Notes: generated from the letters alone by a model not told the origin. Positions 16,952-24,843 are shown, counted from the stretch's first letter. The stretch is DNA of 24,942 nt from an uncultured Sutterella sp. (GCA_900544255.1 UQUM01000028.1:1-24942); one strand, 5' to 3'. Translations and numbers: made by a program.

Positions 16952-18691
16952 TCAGTCTTCGACGGCAAGGGCCTTCAGTTCAGTGCCGACGAAGACGGCA
17001 GCGACACGTTTGAGCGATTGAATCGATCGGATGTTGTCGCATTCGGAGTAACCGCGGACTTGCTGAAGGGCTTTCTTGAGTGTCGCCTGAACCGCCTTTT
17101 CGGTGCCTTCTTGGCGGGTGAGGTATTTGAGTTCTACAACGTACGTGAACCCGGATTTTCCGCGGGCGGGTTCGATCACAAGGTCGATGTAGCCGGGGTG
17201 GGGGCCGCCTCTCGCTTCAACCTCGCGGTGAACGCGGTAGTCCTCGGTGAAGTAGAGCGCCGCTGAGAGCAACGTATGAAAATCGCTTTCCGTGAGATGG
17301 AGGCTTTCGTGAATGCCGCTTTCCGACGCAAAGCGACCGGCAGCCGCCCGAAATAGCGGCTCGGGATCGCCGGCGCCCAAGGCGCGGTAGGCGTCACTGA
17401 ATGTTTTGAGGCTGAAGGTGAACGACGTCGAAGCCAACAGATAGCGCTGATAGTATTCAAAAAACTGAATGGCGACCGCGCGGTTCGGCACCACAAGCGC
17501 ATAACGGTTGCCCTCGGCAAACGTCAGATAGCCAAAATAAACTAAGGCTGACAGTACTTCTTCATCCGTCAATCGGTTGGTGAGGTTGAGATTAAGCTGC
17601 TGCAGACTTCCGGAGGGGAAGGATAGGGCTTCGCCTCTCAGAGCCTGAGAGACGACGGACTTCACGAAAGCGGGTTCACCCAAGGTGAGAATCCCGGAGA
17701 TTTTTTCCTGGTCTTGGGCAAAGGCCGTGTCAAGGAGCGGCGACGGTTCTTCGCCCGTCGTCTGCAGCGCCTGCAGGTAATAGAAACACATGGAGGCGTT
17801 GAAAACAGCTTCGCTCTTCAAGGGACTGAACCGGTAGCCGTTGTACCATTCCTTCATGCGTGCGACGATGTCGTCAACGGATTTGCCGCAGGTGTCCAAA
17901 TCCAACACCTCAGGAATCATCGCGCGGAGCTCATCCTCACTGAAGCCGCAGAGCCCGGCAAACATCGGATGCGCCGTGAGGTTGTTGGCGATGGAAAAGC
18001 CGGAGGACATGGAATCCAAGGAAATCGTCGTTACCCCCGTGATGAAAATGCGGGCAACGGCGCCGGAGTCATCGGCTTCCGCTTTAAGCCGCGAGTAGAA
18101 ATTTTTCAAGAAACCGTCGGAAGACGTGATACTGCGAAAGAGCGCGGCATTTTTGGAGAGAAGGGCGTTCGCGAACTGATCATATTCGTCAATGATGACG
18201 CAGAGTTTTTGGCAGTAGTCGGTACCGAGGATTGAAAAGAACGCATCCAACAAATCCGCCGCACTGCCGAGATCGGCGGACAGTACTTCTTGCTGTCGGG
18301 AATGAGGATAGGCGTTAAAAAAGCGGGTCAGACCGTTGCGGACAGCGTTGTAGAAACGACGCGGTACATCGTCACCGTCGATTCCGGAAAAAACAAAGCG
18401 AAGAATGTAAAACTGATTGGCGAGCGGCGTTTTATGACTGCTGATGTAGGTGCCGCGGAAATTCTTTTCAAAATCAGTTGCTTCGTTAATGTCGTAATAC
18501 GCGCGCAGGGTGTCGGCAAAAAGTGATTTACCGAAACGACGCGGGCGGACAACGAACGGGTAAAGAATTCCTTGCTTTTCAAGGAGTTCGATATAACGCG
18601 TCTTGTCAACATAGACATAATTATCCGACCGGAGTTTCTTGAATCCGGTAATGCCGTACGGTATGAGTTTTAGCGACTTTTGAACAGACAT
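16952..18691 (-). CDS. AAA-ATPase with C-terminal PD-(D/E)XK nuclease domain (AAA-ATPase_like / DUF1703 family)
   Basis: Cytoplasmic protein of 579 residues from the ATG at 18689-18691; a TTG at 18746-18748 extends the frame but the family usually begins at KLIPYGITGFKKLRSDN. The N-terminal AAA-like domain has the characteristic P-loop RPRRFGKS at 49-56, Walker B CVIIDEYDQF at 164-173, and a sensor-like FITGVTTISLDSMSSGFS. The C-terminal nuclease core shows GYIDLVIE (Asp503) and VVELKY (Glu520, Lys522), matching the D...ExK pattern. The family is widespread and multi-copy in gut bacteria; its function is not established and mobile-element or defence roles are only suggested. It lies about 53 bases after an HTH gene, probably in one transcript, with more A/T-rich flanks than neighbouring genes. 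Confidence 0.9.
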   Translation of the reverse strand: MSVQKSLKLIPYGITGFKKLRSDNYVYVDKTRYIELLEKQGILYPFVVRPRRFGKSLFADTLRAYYDINEATDFEKNFRGTYISSHKTPLANQFYILRFVFSGIDGDDVPRRFYNAVRNGLTRFFNAYPHSRQQEVLSADLGSAADLLDAFFSILGTDYCQKLCVIIDEYDQFANALLSKNAALFRSITSSDGFLKNFYSRLKAEADDSGAVARIFITGVTTISLDSMSSGFSIANNLTAHPMFAGLCGFSEDELRAMIPEVLDLDTCGKSVDDIVARMKEWYNGYRFSPLKSEAVFNASMCFYYLQALQTTGEEPSPLLDTAFAQDQEKISGILTLGEPAFVKSVVSQALRGEALSFPSGSLQQLNLNLTNRLTDEEVLSALVYFGYLTFAEGNRYALVVPNRAVAIQFFEYYQRYLLASTSFTFSLKTFSDAYRALGAGDPEPLFRAAAGRFASESGIHESLHLTESDFHTLLSAALYFTEDYRVHREVEARGGPHPGYIDLVIEPARGKSGFTYVVELKYLTRQEGTEKAVQATLKKALQQVRGYSECDNIRSIQSLKRVAAVFVGTELKALAVED

Positions 18692-18744
18692 AGACGCGCT
18701 CACAAACTGAAAAAAATAATTTAAATAAGTATTGCTATTTTTAT

Positions 18745-19053
18745 TCAAACAAAATATGAACGTAAATCGCCCGTCGGCATACGAATCTGAAGTGACAATT
18801 GACCCCCGAGGGCTTCGATATACTTCTTCAAAGTAAGGATACCGATATTCTGCTTCATTTTTTCCATTTTCGATACCGCAGGCCGTGAAATGCCGAGGGC
18901 TTTGGCAAGCTCCGTTTGAGACATATTCAAGTCGTTACGAATCTGCGTCAGCAAATAGTCTTCTTTAAGCCTTTCCGATTTTTCCTGGATCCGTTTTTTA
19001 TTTTCAGAACTCTCCATAGCAAGCAGTTCTTCAAGCGTATATTCAATTTTCAT
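18745..19053 (-). CDS. XRE-family HTH protein, HigA-antitoxin-like
   Basis: 102-residue DNA-binding protein. The start is the ATG at 19051-19053; an upstream TTG (19066-19068) is possible but would run through a palindrome. A charged N-terminal half (YTLEELLAMESSENKKRIQ) precedes a classic helix-turn-helix in DLNMSQTELAKALGISRPAV. The C-terminal LKKYIEALGGQLSLQIRMP is typical of HigA-type antitoxins and of regulators paired with RelE-like toxins. No RelE-like toxin is adjacent; the next gene on the same strand is the ATPase/nuclease. It probably represses its own promoter through the palindrome just upstream of its ATG. Toxin-antitoxin or defence-control roles are inference. Confidence 0.85.
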   Translation of the reverse strand: MKIEYTLEELLAMESSENKKRIQEKSERLKEDYLLTQIRNDLNMSQTELAKALGISRPAVSKMEKMKQNIGILTLKKYIEALGGQLSLQIRMPTGDLRSYFV

Positions 19054-19065
19054 TTGATATATCAA
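19054..19065. promoter_or_regulatory. Palindrome abutting the HTH gene start, candidate operator
   Basis: TTGATATATCAA is a perfect 12-base palindrome immediately upstream of the HTH gene ATG and downstream of its likely promoter, the usual place for an autorepressor site. It occupies the space where a Shine-Dalgarno should be, and none is seen. Confidence 0.5.
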
Positions 19066-19075
19066 CAAAAGAGAT

Positions 19076-19104
19076 TATCTATATCGAAATCTACCATCGT
19101 TGAA
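19076..19104 (-). promoter_or_regulatory. Promoter of the HTH/ATPase-nuclease cassette
   Basis: On the minus strand TTCAAC (19099-19104) and TAGATA (19076-19081) are separated by exactly 17 bases. They lie about 25 bases above the HTH gene start. Confidence 0.55.
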
Positions 19105-19105
19105 T

Positions 19106-19123
19106 TGTAACCCTTTGGTTACA
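19106..19123. promoter_or_regulatory. Inverted repeat TGTAACC-N4-GGTTACA, candidate operator
   Basis: Perfect seven-base arms (19106-19112 and 19117-19123) around CTTT. It touches the -35 of the minus-strand HTH promoter and lies in the divergent gap shared with the secreted peptidase gene, so a bound protein could affect either direction. A related GTAACC half-site also occurs at 24825-24843. Confidence 0.45.
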
Positions 19124-19279
19124 TCGGATCAATATTGCCGCGATGTACGCACGTTATAAATGGCTCTGACGATCGCTATAGGTAATTCATTGTAGTTGGG
19201 TTGGGTACAATGCTTCGGACGCCTCTAGGACACCGTCAATCCCCGACGATGTTCGATGGCAAACACCCAAGGAGGTTCT

Positions 19280-20974
19280 ATGCGAATGACACTCCCTGCG
19301 GCGCTTGTTGCAGCGATCTTCCCGCTCGTTGTAACGGCTGCTCAACCCAACATCTCGCCGGAAGCCGTCCGGTCGGCCGACACCATCGTCAAGGATCCCG
19401 TCATTCAGAAAATTCTCGCCGAAGCCGTGAGTGACGCGGGACAGAAATGGCGTTTCAACACCCAGATGGAACTGACGCGGATCGCGTCGCCCTCGCGCTT
19501 CGAAATGCGCCGACAGGCGGAAATCACAAAGCGTCTTGCCGAAGAATGGGGCTTTGCGTCGGAAGACATCATGACGCGGTTGGACGGTTACCTGAAAGGC
19601 GCGGGACTGCAGACCGTGGACGGTCTCCCGGTCTACAACGTCTGCGTGCGGATTCCCGGCACCTACGGCGCGAGGCCTGACGCGGTGACGTATCAGGGCG
19701 AAGGCCCAAAAGTGTTGCTCGAAGGCCATATCGACACGGTAAATCCCGGCGTGCTGCCGCCTGCTGAAACGCCCTATGAGCCCGTGAAACTGCAGAGTAC
19801 GAAAGACGCGATCGTCAAAACCCGCGGTGAATTGGCGGCGATTAAGGACGAACTTCATTTTGATGACAACGGGCGCATCATCGAAGACGACAACTACCGC
19901 AAGGCCTATCAGCGTTACGCGGACTACGATGACGCTCAGAAAAAAGGCGCCTATCGCATCTATGTGCCGGGCTACAACGACGCGATGATCAATACGACGG
20001 CAGTGCTGCAGGCCGCGGTGCTGATGAAAAAGTACGGCGTAAAACCTGTGTACGACATTTGGGTCTGCGGTACGACGGGCGAAGAGGGGAAAGGGAACCT
20101 CTGCGGCATGAAGCAGCTCTACGGTTATTCGCAGGAAGCCGGCAAAGGCAACAACGCCTTAAATTTCGTCGCGAGCTTCTCGGCGGATACGACGCGGCCG
20201 AAGTCCGGGATCGTCAACTACCTCGGTTCCTATCGCTTTGAAATGAAATACACGGAACCCGCCGACGTGAAAGCAGGCGCCGAGGCACCGTCGGCCGCGA
20301 TGGCGATGAACCGAGCTGTGGCAGCGATTGCGGACTTGAAGACCCCGTATGACGACGACAGAACAGCGGAACGCACGACCTACACCGTGGGACTTGTGAA
20401 ATGCTCCGAAGCACCGGCAGGCGGCCGCAGCCGTGAGTGTACGTTGATGGTCGATATGAGAAGTCCGACGCCAGGCCCCCTGACCGACATCCGTCGCAAG
20501 ATCGAACCGCAGTTTGAAAAAGCGCTCACCGCAGAAAACACCAAGTACAGCCTCAAGAACACGGACAAAAACGCCGTCAAGATGGAACTCGTTTGGTTCG
20601 GCGACCGGCCGGCCTATAAGCGCACCGATTACGACGATGTGGCGACGGTCGCGTGGTGGCAGTCCTCGCGTGCCGTCGGGGTTGACGTTACTGATAAATT
20701 GAACGAAAACGCCGCATCTCTCAACGACAACGTACCGGCAGCGGTCGGGGTGCCGACCGTCAACTTCAACGTCGGTACGAATGCGGGCGGTGGCGGCGGA
20801 CATGCTTTCTGGGAATGGGGCATTCCCGGGGACGGTGTTGCCGAAGGGAAGCGCCTCACGCGCATGATCGTGATGGGCTTGATGGCGGCAGGCTTCAATA
20901 CGTCCGACGGCAAGGTCGTGGAACCGTTGGTGGGCCCCATGGGCAATCGCACGACGGAAGAACGGTTTAAGTGA
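19280..20974 (+). CDS. Secreted M20-family metallopeptidase with degenerate lid domain
   Basis: Predicted periplasmic or exported zinc peptidase of 564 residues. GGAGG at 19271-19275 precedes two close ATGs (19280 and 19286); either is possible. A signal peptide covers about residues 1-21 (LPAALVAAIFPLVVTAAQ). Catalytic M20 motifs are intact: LEGHIDT (His150, Asp152), GYNDAMINT (Asp234), GTTGEEG (Glu268, Glu269), SFSADTT (Asp303) and GGGHAFWEWG (His508). Between the first two lies an unusual insertion of about 60 charged residues (about 170-225). The lid domain (about 310-440) starts SYRFEMKYTEP, but where relatives have GPGGHS it reads TEPADVKAG, and the usual GGxSVNxI signature is also absent. 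The next gene encodes a free lid domain with both. Substrate unknown; peptides or acyl-amino acids are likely. Confidence 0.9.
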   Translation: MRMTLPAALVAAIFPLVVTAAQPNISPEAVRSADTIVKDPVIQKILAEAVSDAGQKWRFNTQMELTRIASPSRFEMRRQAEITKRLAEEWGFASEDIMTRLDGYLKGAGLQTVDGLPVYNVCVRIPGTYGARPDAVTYQGEGPKVLLEGHIDTVNPGVLPPAETPYEPVKLQSTKDAIVKTRGELAAIKDELHFDDNGRIIEDDNYRKAYQRYADYDDAQKKGAYRIYVPGYNDAMINTTAVLQAAVLMKKYGVKPVYDIWVCGTTGEEGKGNLCGMKQLYGYSQEAGKGNNALNFVASFSADTTRPKSGIVNYLGSYRFEMKYTEPADVKAGAEAPSAAMAMNRAVAAIADLKTPYDDDRTAERTTYTVGLVKCSEAPAGGRSRECTLMVDMRSPTPGPLTDIRRKIEPQFEKALTAENTKYSLKNTDKNAVKMELVWFGDRPAYKRTDYDDVATVAWWQSSRAVGVDVTDKLNENAASLNDNVPAAVGVPTVNFNVGTNAGGGGGHAFWEWGIPGDGVAEGKRLTRMIVMGLMAAGFNTSDGKVVEPLVGPMGNRTTEERFK

Positions 20975-20988
20975 GAGGAGGAGGCAAC

Positions 20989-21390
20989 ATGAGAAATCTT
21001 AAAACCATCGTGTTGGGAGCCGCTCTTCTTGCGGCGGGAAGCTTGTCGGCCGCGACGCTCACCGTTGAAATTCTGGGGCCGGGCGGACATTCCAACGGCA
21101 ACTACGGCCGTACGAACGCCGTGCACGCCGCGGCAAGAGCGGCTCTCGCGATTGAGAAGGCCGTACCCGACGCCGTCATTACGGACGTCAAAGGCGGCGT
21201 GTCGGTGAACGCTATCGCTGGGGACGCTTCCTTTAAAGTGGTACTCCCGCAAGGTGACGTGAAGACGCTCACGAAAGAAGTCACGGAGGCCGTCAAAGCA
21301 GGGTGCGGCTCCGAAAACGCCTTCCGAGGCATAAAGCCCGGAGACCTCACGAACGGCGTGCCCGCCGAAGTCCGCTGCACCGTCAAATAG
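20989..21390 (+). CDS. Small secreted stand-alone M20 peptidase lid (dimerisation) domain protein
   Basis: 133 residues from the ATG at 20989, which follows the strong ribosome site GAGGAGG and lies 14 bases after the stop of the M20 peptidase. A signal peptide is clear (LKTIVLGAALLAAGSLSAA, cleavage near 21-22). The mature part of about 112 residues matches only the lid domain of M20 enzymes: TVEILGPGGHSNGNYGRTNA (His34), an alpha-helical HAAARAALAIEK, VKGGVSVNAIAGDASF, and a final helix plus EVRCTVK. There is no metal-binding catalytic domain, and no room for one. In M20 dimers the lid histidine completes the active site of the partner. The adjacent peptidase lacks this motif, so this protein may supply it in trans; it could instead be an inhibitor or decoy. 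Domain call firm, role inferred. Confidence 0.82.
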   Translation: MRNLKTIVLGAALLAAGSLSAATLTVEILGPGGHSNGNYGRTNAVHAAARAALAIEKAVPDAVITDVKGGVSVNAIAGDASFKVVLPQGDVKTLTKEVTEAVKAGCGSENAFRGIKPGDLTNGVPAEVRCTVK

Positions 21391-21404
21391 ACGCAGGTGA
21401 CTCA

Positions 21405-21439
21405 AAGCCGCCGAATGCCGGACAACGGTTCGGCGGCTT
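21405..21439. terminator. Bidirectional hairpin terminator between the lid-protein gene and the GntR gene
   Basis: AAGCCGCCGAA (21405-21415) pairs perfectly with TTCGGCGGCTT (21429-21439). It sits between two convergent genes. The following T-run is short in both directions, so efficiency is uncertain. Confidence 0.65.
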
Positions 21440-21445
21440 ACTGCT

Positions 21446-22204
21446 TCAATTGAGATCAAAAACGAGCCGATGCTCCCCCGGGGCCGCCCGCGTGATGCGG
21501 TATTCGACGGGCGTCATGCCGTAGGTGTAGGACGTCCGTCGCAGCGTGAGCCAAGGGGCGGCCGGCACGAAGGAGAGCGACAACGTCTGAGCCGTGGCAC
21601 CGTCTATTGCTTCGACACCGGCTTCACATTTCTGCCGAATGACGACGACGCCGAATTCTCGGTCATAAAACTTGTAGAGCGAATCGTCGGCGTGAAACCG
21701 CAGGAGAACCTTGGCTTCGGTAAGTTGGGGAAAGAGCGCGGGAACGAGATAGTTTTCGTCAATGATGGCGAGCTCGGCGGCTACTTCCTTCCCCTTCATC
21801 ATGTGGCGCACCATCCGCAGCACGGGTGCGCCGAGGGCGAGGTTTAAGACGGTCGCCACGAATTCGGGAGCCGGGACAGTTTCAAAGACGATCTGTCGCC
21901 GTTCGTCAAAACGCGGCGTGCCGTCCGTGCGCACGAGCGGCTGAAAGCGGTTCCAATAGCCGCGGGTTTGAAATGTCGAAACGAGGGTGCCGACGCCCGC
22001 ACGACGCTCAAAAATCCCTTCGTCCACTAATTCCTGTGTGGCCCGCCGCAGCGTCCCGAGGCTCACGCCGACGGTTCGGGCAAGATCGCTTTCGGCAGGG
22101 AGCTTGTCCCCCGGTCGCCATTCGCCGTCAGTCAGTTTCTGAGTGAGTGCTGTCTTCACTTGTTGGTAAAGCGGACGGCGTTCGACGGGAGGTAAAAGCT
22201 GCAT
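21446..22204 (-). CDS. GntR-family regulator, HutC/UTRA type
   Basis: Transcription factor of 252 residues. The N-terminal winged helix (about 5-75) has PLYQQVKTALTQKLTDGEW, GDKLPAESDLARTVGVS and TLRRATQELVDEGIFERRAG, typical of GntR. From about 90 onward is a UTRA ligand domain, with APVLRMVRHMMKGKEVAAE, IDENYLVPALFP and the closing TYGMTPVEYRITRAAPGEHRLVFDL. HutC-subfamily members respond to small metabolites such as amino-acid derivatives or sugars. It is divergent from the AEC carrier, 116 bases away, and convergent with the M20 genes; regulation of the carrier is the simplest guess. No obvious Shine-Dalgarno before the ATG, and I did not find a convincing operator. Confidence 0.93.
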   Translation of the reverse strand: MQLLPPVERRPLYQQVKTALTQKLTDGEWRPGDKLPAESDLARTVGVSLGTLRRATQELVDEGIFERRAGVGTLVSTFQTRGYWNRFQPLVRTDGTPRFDERRQIVFETVPAPEFVATVLNLALGAPVLRMVRHMMKGKEVAAELAIIDENYLVPALFPQLTEAKVLLRFHADDSLYKFYDREFGVVVIRQKCEAGVEAIDGATAQTLSLSFVPAAPWLTLRRTSYTYGMTPVEYRITRAAPGEHRLVFDLN

Positions 22205-22320
22205 TGGAAATATACCCAGGAAGGAGTAGGCAACATATAGATGATAAACGGCTCGTGGCGCCGGGTAAAGCTTTGGAAACTACACTGTCGTCATCCGTAC
22301 GAATTTTTTCTGAGGGTGCC

Positions 22321-23283
22321 ATGCTTGAAGCGGTACTTCATTCGGTTTCTAACGTTCTGATTCTCGTCATCATTGCCGCCATCGGCTACCGCGTTTCCGC
22401 CCAAGGTTTGGCGGATGCGGCGGGACGTAAGTTGGTGAGCAAAATCGTCAACCTGTCGATTCCGTTTTTCCTCTTTTATTCCATGACGAGCAAGTTCACG
22501 CACGATCAGCTTCTCGATCTGCTGCGTCTTGCGTTTATTCCCTTCGTGGTGATGGGTGCTAATTACGCCGTCTCTTTACTGATGGTAAAGGCGGGGTGGG
22601 TGAAGGACGATGTGAAGGGAGTATTCACGGCCTGCTTTTCCGGAGCTTCGACGCTTTTTGTCGGGGTTCCGATGACGATGGCGTTGTTCGGTGACGCCGG
22701 CATTCCGTACCTGCTCGTTTACTTTATTGCGAACGTTCTCTTTATCTGGACGTTGGGACTTTACCACGTGCAGTTGGACGGCGTCGCGAAAACCGGTGCG
22801 GCAGCTCCGACTTTCTTTTCAGCAAGAAGCCTCAAGATGATTTTTTCGCTTCCCTTGATCGGTTTTCTCTCGGCCGTGGTCTGCATCCTCTTGTCGGTTC
22901 CCGTGCCGTCTTTGGTGACGGGCGTTACAAAGATGTTCGGAGCGATTGCTACTCCCTTGGCGATTGTCTTCATCGGGATGACGATTCAGAAGGTGGGCTT
23001 CGGGAAAATGAGGCATCTGTCCAAAGACGTGTGGCTGGTGCTCTTGGGGGGCTATGTGATTCGGCCTCTTTTGGTGTACCTCTTTTCCATGCCCTTTGAC
23101 ATGGATCCCGTGATGCGCAAGGTTTTCGTGCTGGCGGCGTCGCTGCCGGCGTCGGCCGTCATTGCGGTGCTTGCGAAGCAATACGGCGCGGACGAGGAGT
23201 ACGCCTCCGAAACCATCGGCGCCTCGACGATTGCCTTGATATTCTGGCTCCCGGTGATTTTGGTGGCCGTGCATTATGCCTGA
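22321..23283 (+). CDS. AEC-family (auxin efflux carrier-like) permease
   Basis: Inner-membrane secondary transporter of 320 residues from the ATG at 22321, with GAGGGTG just upstream; the 58 in-frame codons before it are non-coding leader. About ten hydrophobic helices are visible in two halves, for example VLILVIIAAIGYRV near the start, IVNLSIPFFLFYSM, FSGASTLFVGVPMTMALFG (the half-helix region typical of the family), and in the second half IATPLAIVFIGMTIQ and LAASLPASAVIAVLAKQYG. Bacterial members often move malate, other organic acids or amino-acid-like compounds; the substrate cannot be read from sequence. Divergent from the GntR regulator. Confidence 0.92.
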   Translation: MLEAVLHSVSNVLILVIIAAIGYRVSAQGLADAAGRKLVSKIVNLSIPFFLFYSMTSKFTHDQLLDLLRLAFIPFVVMGANYAVSLLMVKAGWVKDDVKGVFTACFSGASTLFVGVPMTMALFGDAGIPYLLVYFIANVLFIWTLGLYHVQLDGVAKTGAAAPTFFSARSLKMIFSLPLIGFLSAVVCILLSVPVPSLVTGVTKMFGAIATPLAIVFIGMTIQKVGFGKMRHLSKDVWLVLLGGYVIRPLLVYLFSMPFDMDPVMRKVFVLAASLPASAVIAVLAKQYGADEEYASETIGASTIALIFWLPVILVAVHYA

Positions 23284-23307
23284 GTCGGCGCGAGGGGAAA
23301 CGCCGAC
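23284..23307 (+). repeat. Small hairpin after the AEC gene
   Basis: GTCGGCG (23284-23290) pairs with CGCCGAC (23301-23307). It directly follows the stop codon and precedes the proper terminator; there is no T-run. Confidence 0.4.
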
Positions 23308-23331
23308 GACATCCTCCGAGGAGGCAAAAGG

Positions 23332-23367
23332 AAACCGGCCGGGGCACGAAGCCTTCGGCCGGTTTTT
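23332..23367 (+). terminator. Intrinsic terminator of the AEC gene
   Basis: AAACCGGCC (23332-23340) pairs with GGCCGGTTT (23358-23366) around a loop, followed by TTTTT on the plus strand. On the minus strand it would also form a hairpin downstream of the AGCS gene, so it may serve both convergent genes. Confidence 0.85.
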
Positions 23368-23388
23368 CTAAGCAGATGTCATAAAGAC

Positions 23389-24783
23389 TTAAGACGCCGC
23401 TTTTTCAAGCGCTGCCTGCGTCTTTTCGTGCATCGCAAGTTTCGATTCAAAATCGTCCAAGGAGGCGACCACGACCTTATTCAAAGCCAGAAGGGCGATG
23501 AGGTTCGGAATCACCATCAGGCCGTTAAAGAGGTCGGCAAGCGACCAGACGAGATCGACCTTCAACGTTGCACCCAGCACGATGAAGCAGCAGACGATGA
23601 AACGGTAAACGTTCATGCCGCGGCCCTTAAAGAGGAAACGCACGTTCTGTTCACCGAAGAAGTACCAGCCGATGATGGTGGAGAACGCAAAGAAGAAGAG
23701 GCAGATTGCAACAAACGCCATGCCGAAACTGCCGAAGGCGGCGGTGTAGGCGTGTTGCGTCAGTTCAATGCCGGTCGTCTGATAGTCGAGTACGCCGGTT
23801 ACCAGAATCACGATTCCGGTGAAGGTCACGATCACGACCGTTGCAAAAACGCCGAAAATGGCGACGAGCCCCTGTTCGGCCGGAGGTTCCACCTTAGCGA
23901 CGGCATGCGCGTGCGGCGTTGAACCCATACCGGCTTCGTTTGAAAAAAGCCCGCGGGCCACGCCGAACTGCATGGCTTTTGCGACGGTGAGCCCTAAGGC
24001 ACCGCCCACAGCCGCCTGAGGATTGAAGGCGGCTTCAAAAATCAGACCGAACGCCGGGATGATTTCCGAAGCATGGCACGCGATGACGAACGTGCCGCCT
24101 ACGATGTAGATCGCCGCCATCAGGGGTACGATTTTTTCGCAGACGCTTGCCAGGCGGCCGATGCCGCCGAAGAAGATGAAGCCCGCCAACACGGCCGTAA
24201 CGGCCCCCGTCGCGAGAACCGGAATGTCAAAAGCGGTCTTCATCGCCATCGAAATCGAATTCGACTGTACGGCGTTGCCGATGCAGCCCAAGGCAACGAT
24301 GATCGCAATGGAGAAGAAAATCGCCATCGGACGGAATTTTTCGCCGAGCCCCTTCGTGATGTAGTAAGCAGGGCCGCCCACCGTATGGCCGTCGGCATCT
24401 TTACTCTTGTAGGTCTGGGCGAGCACGGCTTCGGCAAAAATCGTCGCCATGCCGAAGAAAGCGGCGATCCAAAGCCAGAAAAGGGCACCGGGGCCGCCCG
24501 AAACAATGGCCGTGGCCGTCCCCGCGACGTTACCCGTGCCCACCTGGGCCGCAATCGCGGTCGCCAGGGCTTGGAAAGAGCTCATACCGGTTTTATCTGC
24601 TCTCTTACCGAAAAGCGAGGCACCGCCGAAGAGAAGTCTCAGCGCGAGCCCGAATTTTCTCACCTGCACAAAACGCAGTCGGAAAGAATAAAAAAGCCCG
24701 GTTCCGCACAAGAGCGGAATCAGGCAGCAGACGCCCCAGAGTACGCTGTTGACGTCACTCACGAGGTTGTTTAGCCAGTCCAT
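23389..24783 (-). CDS. Sodium:alanine symporter (AGCS family)
   Basis: Inner-membrane Na+ (or H+)-coupled importer of alanine or glycine, 464 residues, the normal length. About eleven hydrophobic helices. Family signatures: RLRFVQVRKF near 36-45, ATAIAAQVGTGNVAGTATAI (sodium/substrate site), GGPGALFWLWIAAFFGM, GGPAYYITKGLG, and ARGLFSNEAGMGSTPHAHA in the second half. The ATG at 24781-24783 has GGAG about nine bases upstream. No linked metabolic gene; the nearby M20 peptidase and AEC carrier fit a general amino-acid-using lifestyle, but a common pathway is not shown. Confidence 0.95.
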   Translation of the reverse strand: MDWLNNLVSDVNSVLWGVCCLIPLLCGTGLFYSFRLRFVQVRKFGLALRLLFGGASLFGKRADKTGMSSFQALATAIAAQVGTGNVAGTATAIVSGGPGALFWLWIAAFFGMATIFAEAVLAQTYKSKDADGHTVGGPAYYITKGLGEKFRPMAIFFSIAIIVALGCIGNAVQSNSISMAMKTAFDIPVLATGAVTAVLAGFIFFGGIGRLASVCEKIVPLMAAIYIVGGTFVIACHASEIIPAFGLIFEAAFNPQAAVGGALGLTVAKAMQFGVARGLFSNEAGMGSTPHAHAVAKVEPPAEQGLVAIFGVFATVVIVTFTGIVILVTGVLDYQTTGIELTQHAYTAAFGSFGMAFVAICLFFFAFSTIIGWYFFGEQNVRFLFKGRGMNVYRFIVCCFIVLGATLKVDLVWSLADLFNGLMVIPNLIALLALNKVVVASLDDFESKLAMHEKTQAALEKAAS

Positions 24784-24824
24784 GTCAGTAGCTCCGAAAA
24801 AAATTGCGGCACCCGCACGGGGAA

Positions 24825-24843
24825 GTCGGTTACCGTAACCGAC
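24825..24843. promoter_or_regulatory. 19-base near-perfect palindrome upstream of the AGCS gene
   Basis: GTCGGTTAC and GTAACCGAC are perfect nine-base arms around a single central base, 42 bases above the AGCS start codon. It is a candidate operator or leader hairpin. The rest of the stretch to the window end (24844-24942) should hold the promoter; I do not see a clear -35/-10 pair. Confidence 0.5.

Noticed and set aside
18692..18748. TTG start giving the ATPase/nuclease 19 more residues
   Set aside because: It overlaps the HTH stop and adds a non-conserved segment; the ATG at 18691 fits the family's usual start.
22147..22320. N-terminal extension of the AEC carrier
   Set aside because: No membrane or family sequence in it, and GAGGGTG with ATG at 22321 gives the expected protein.
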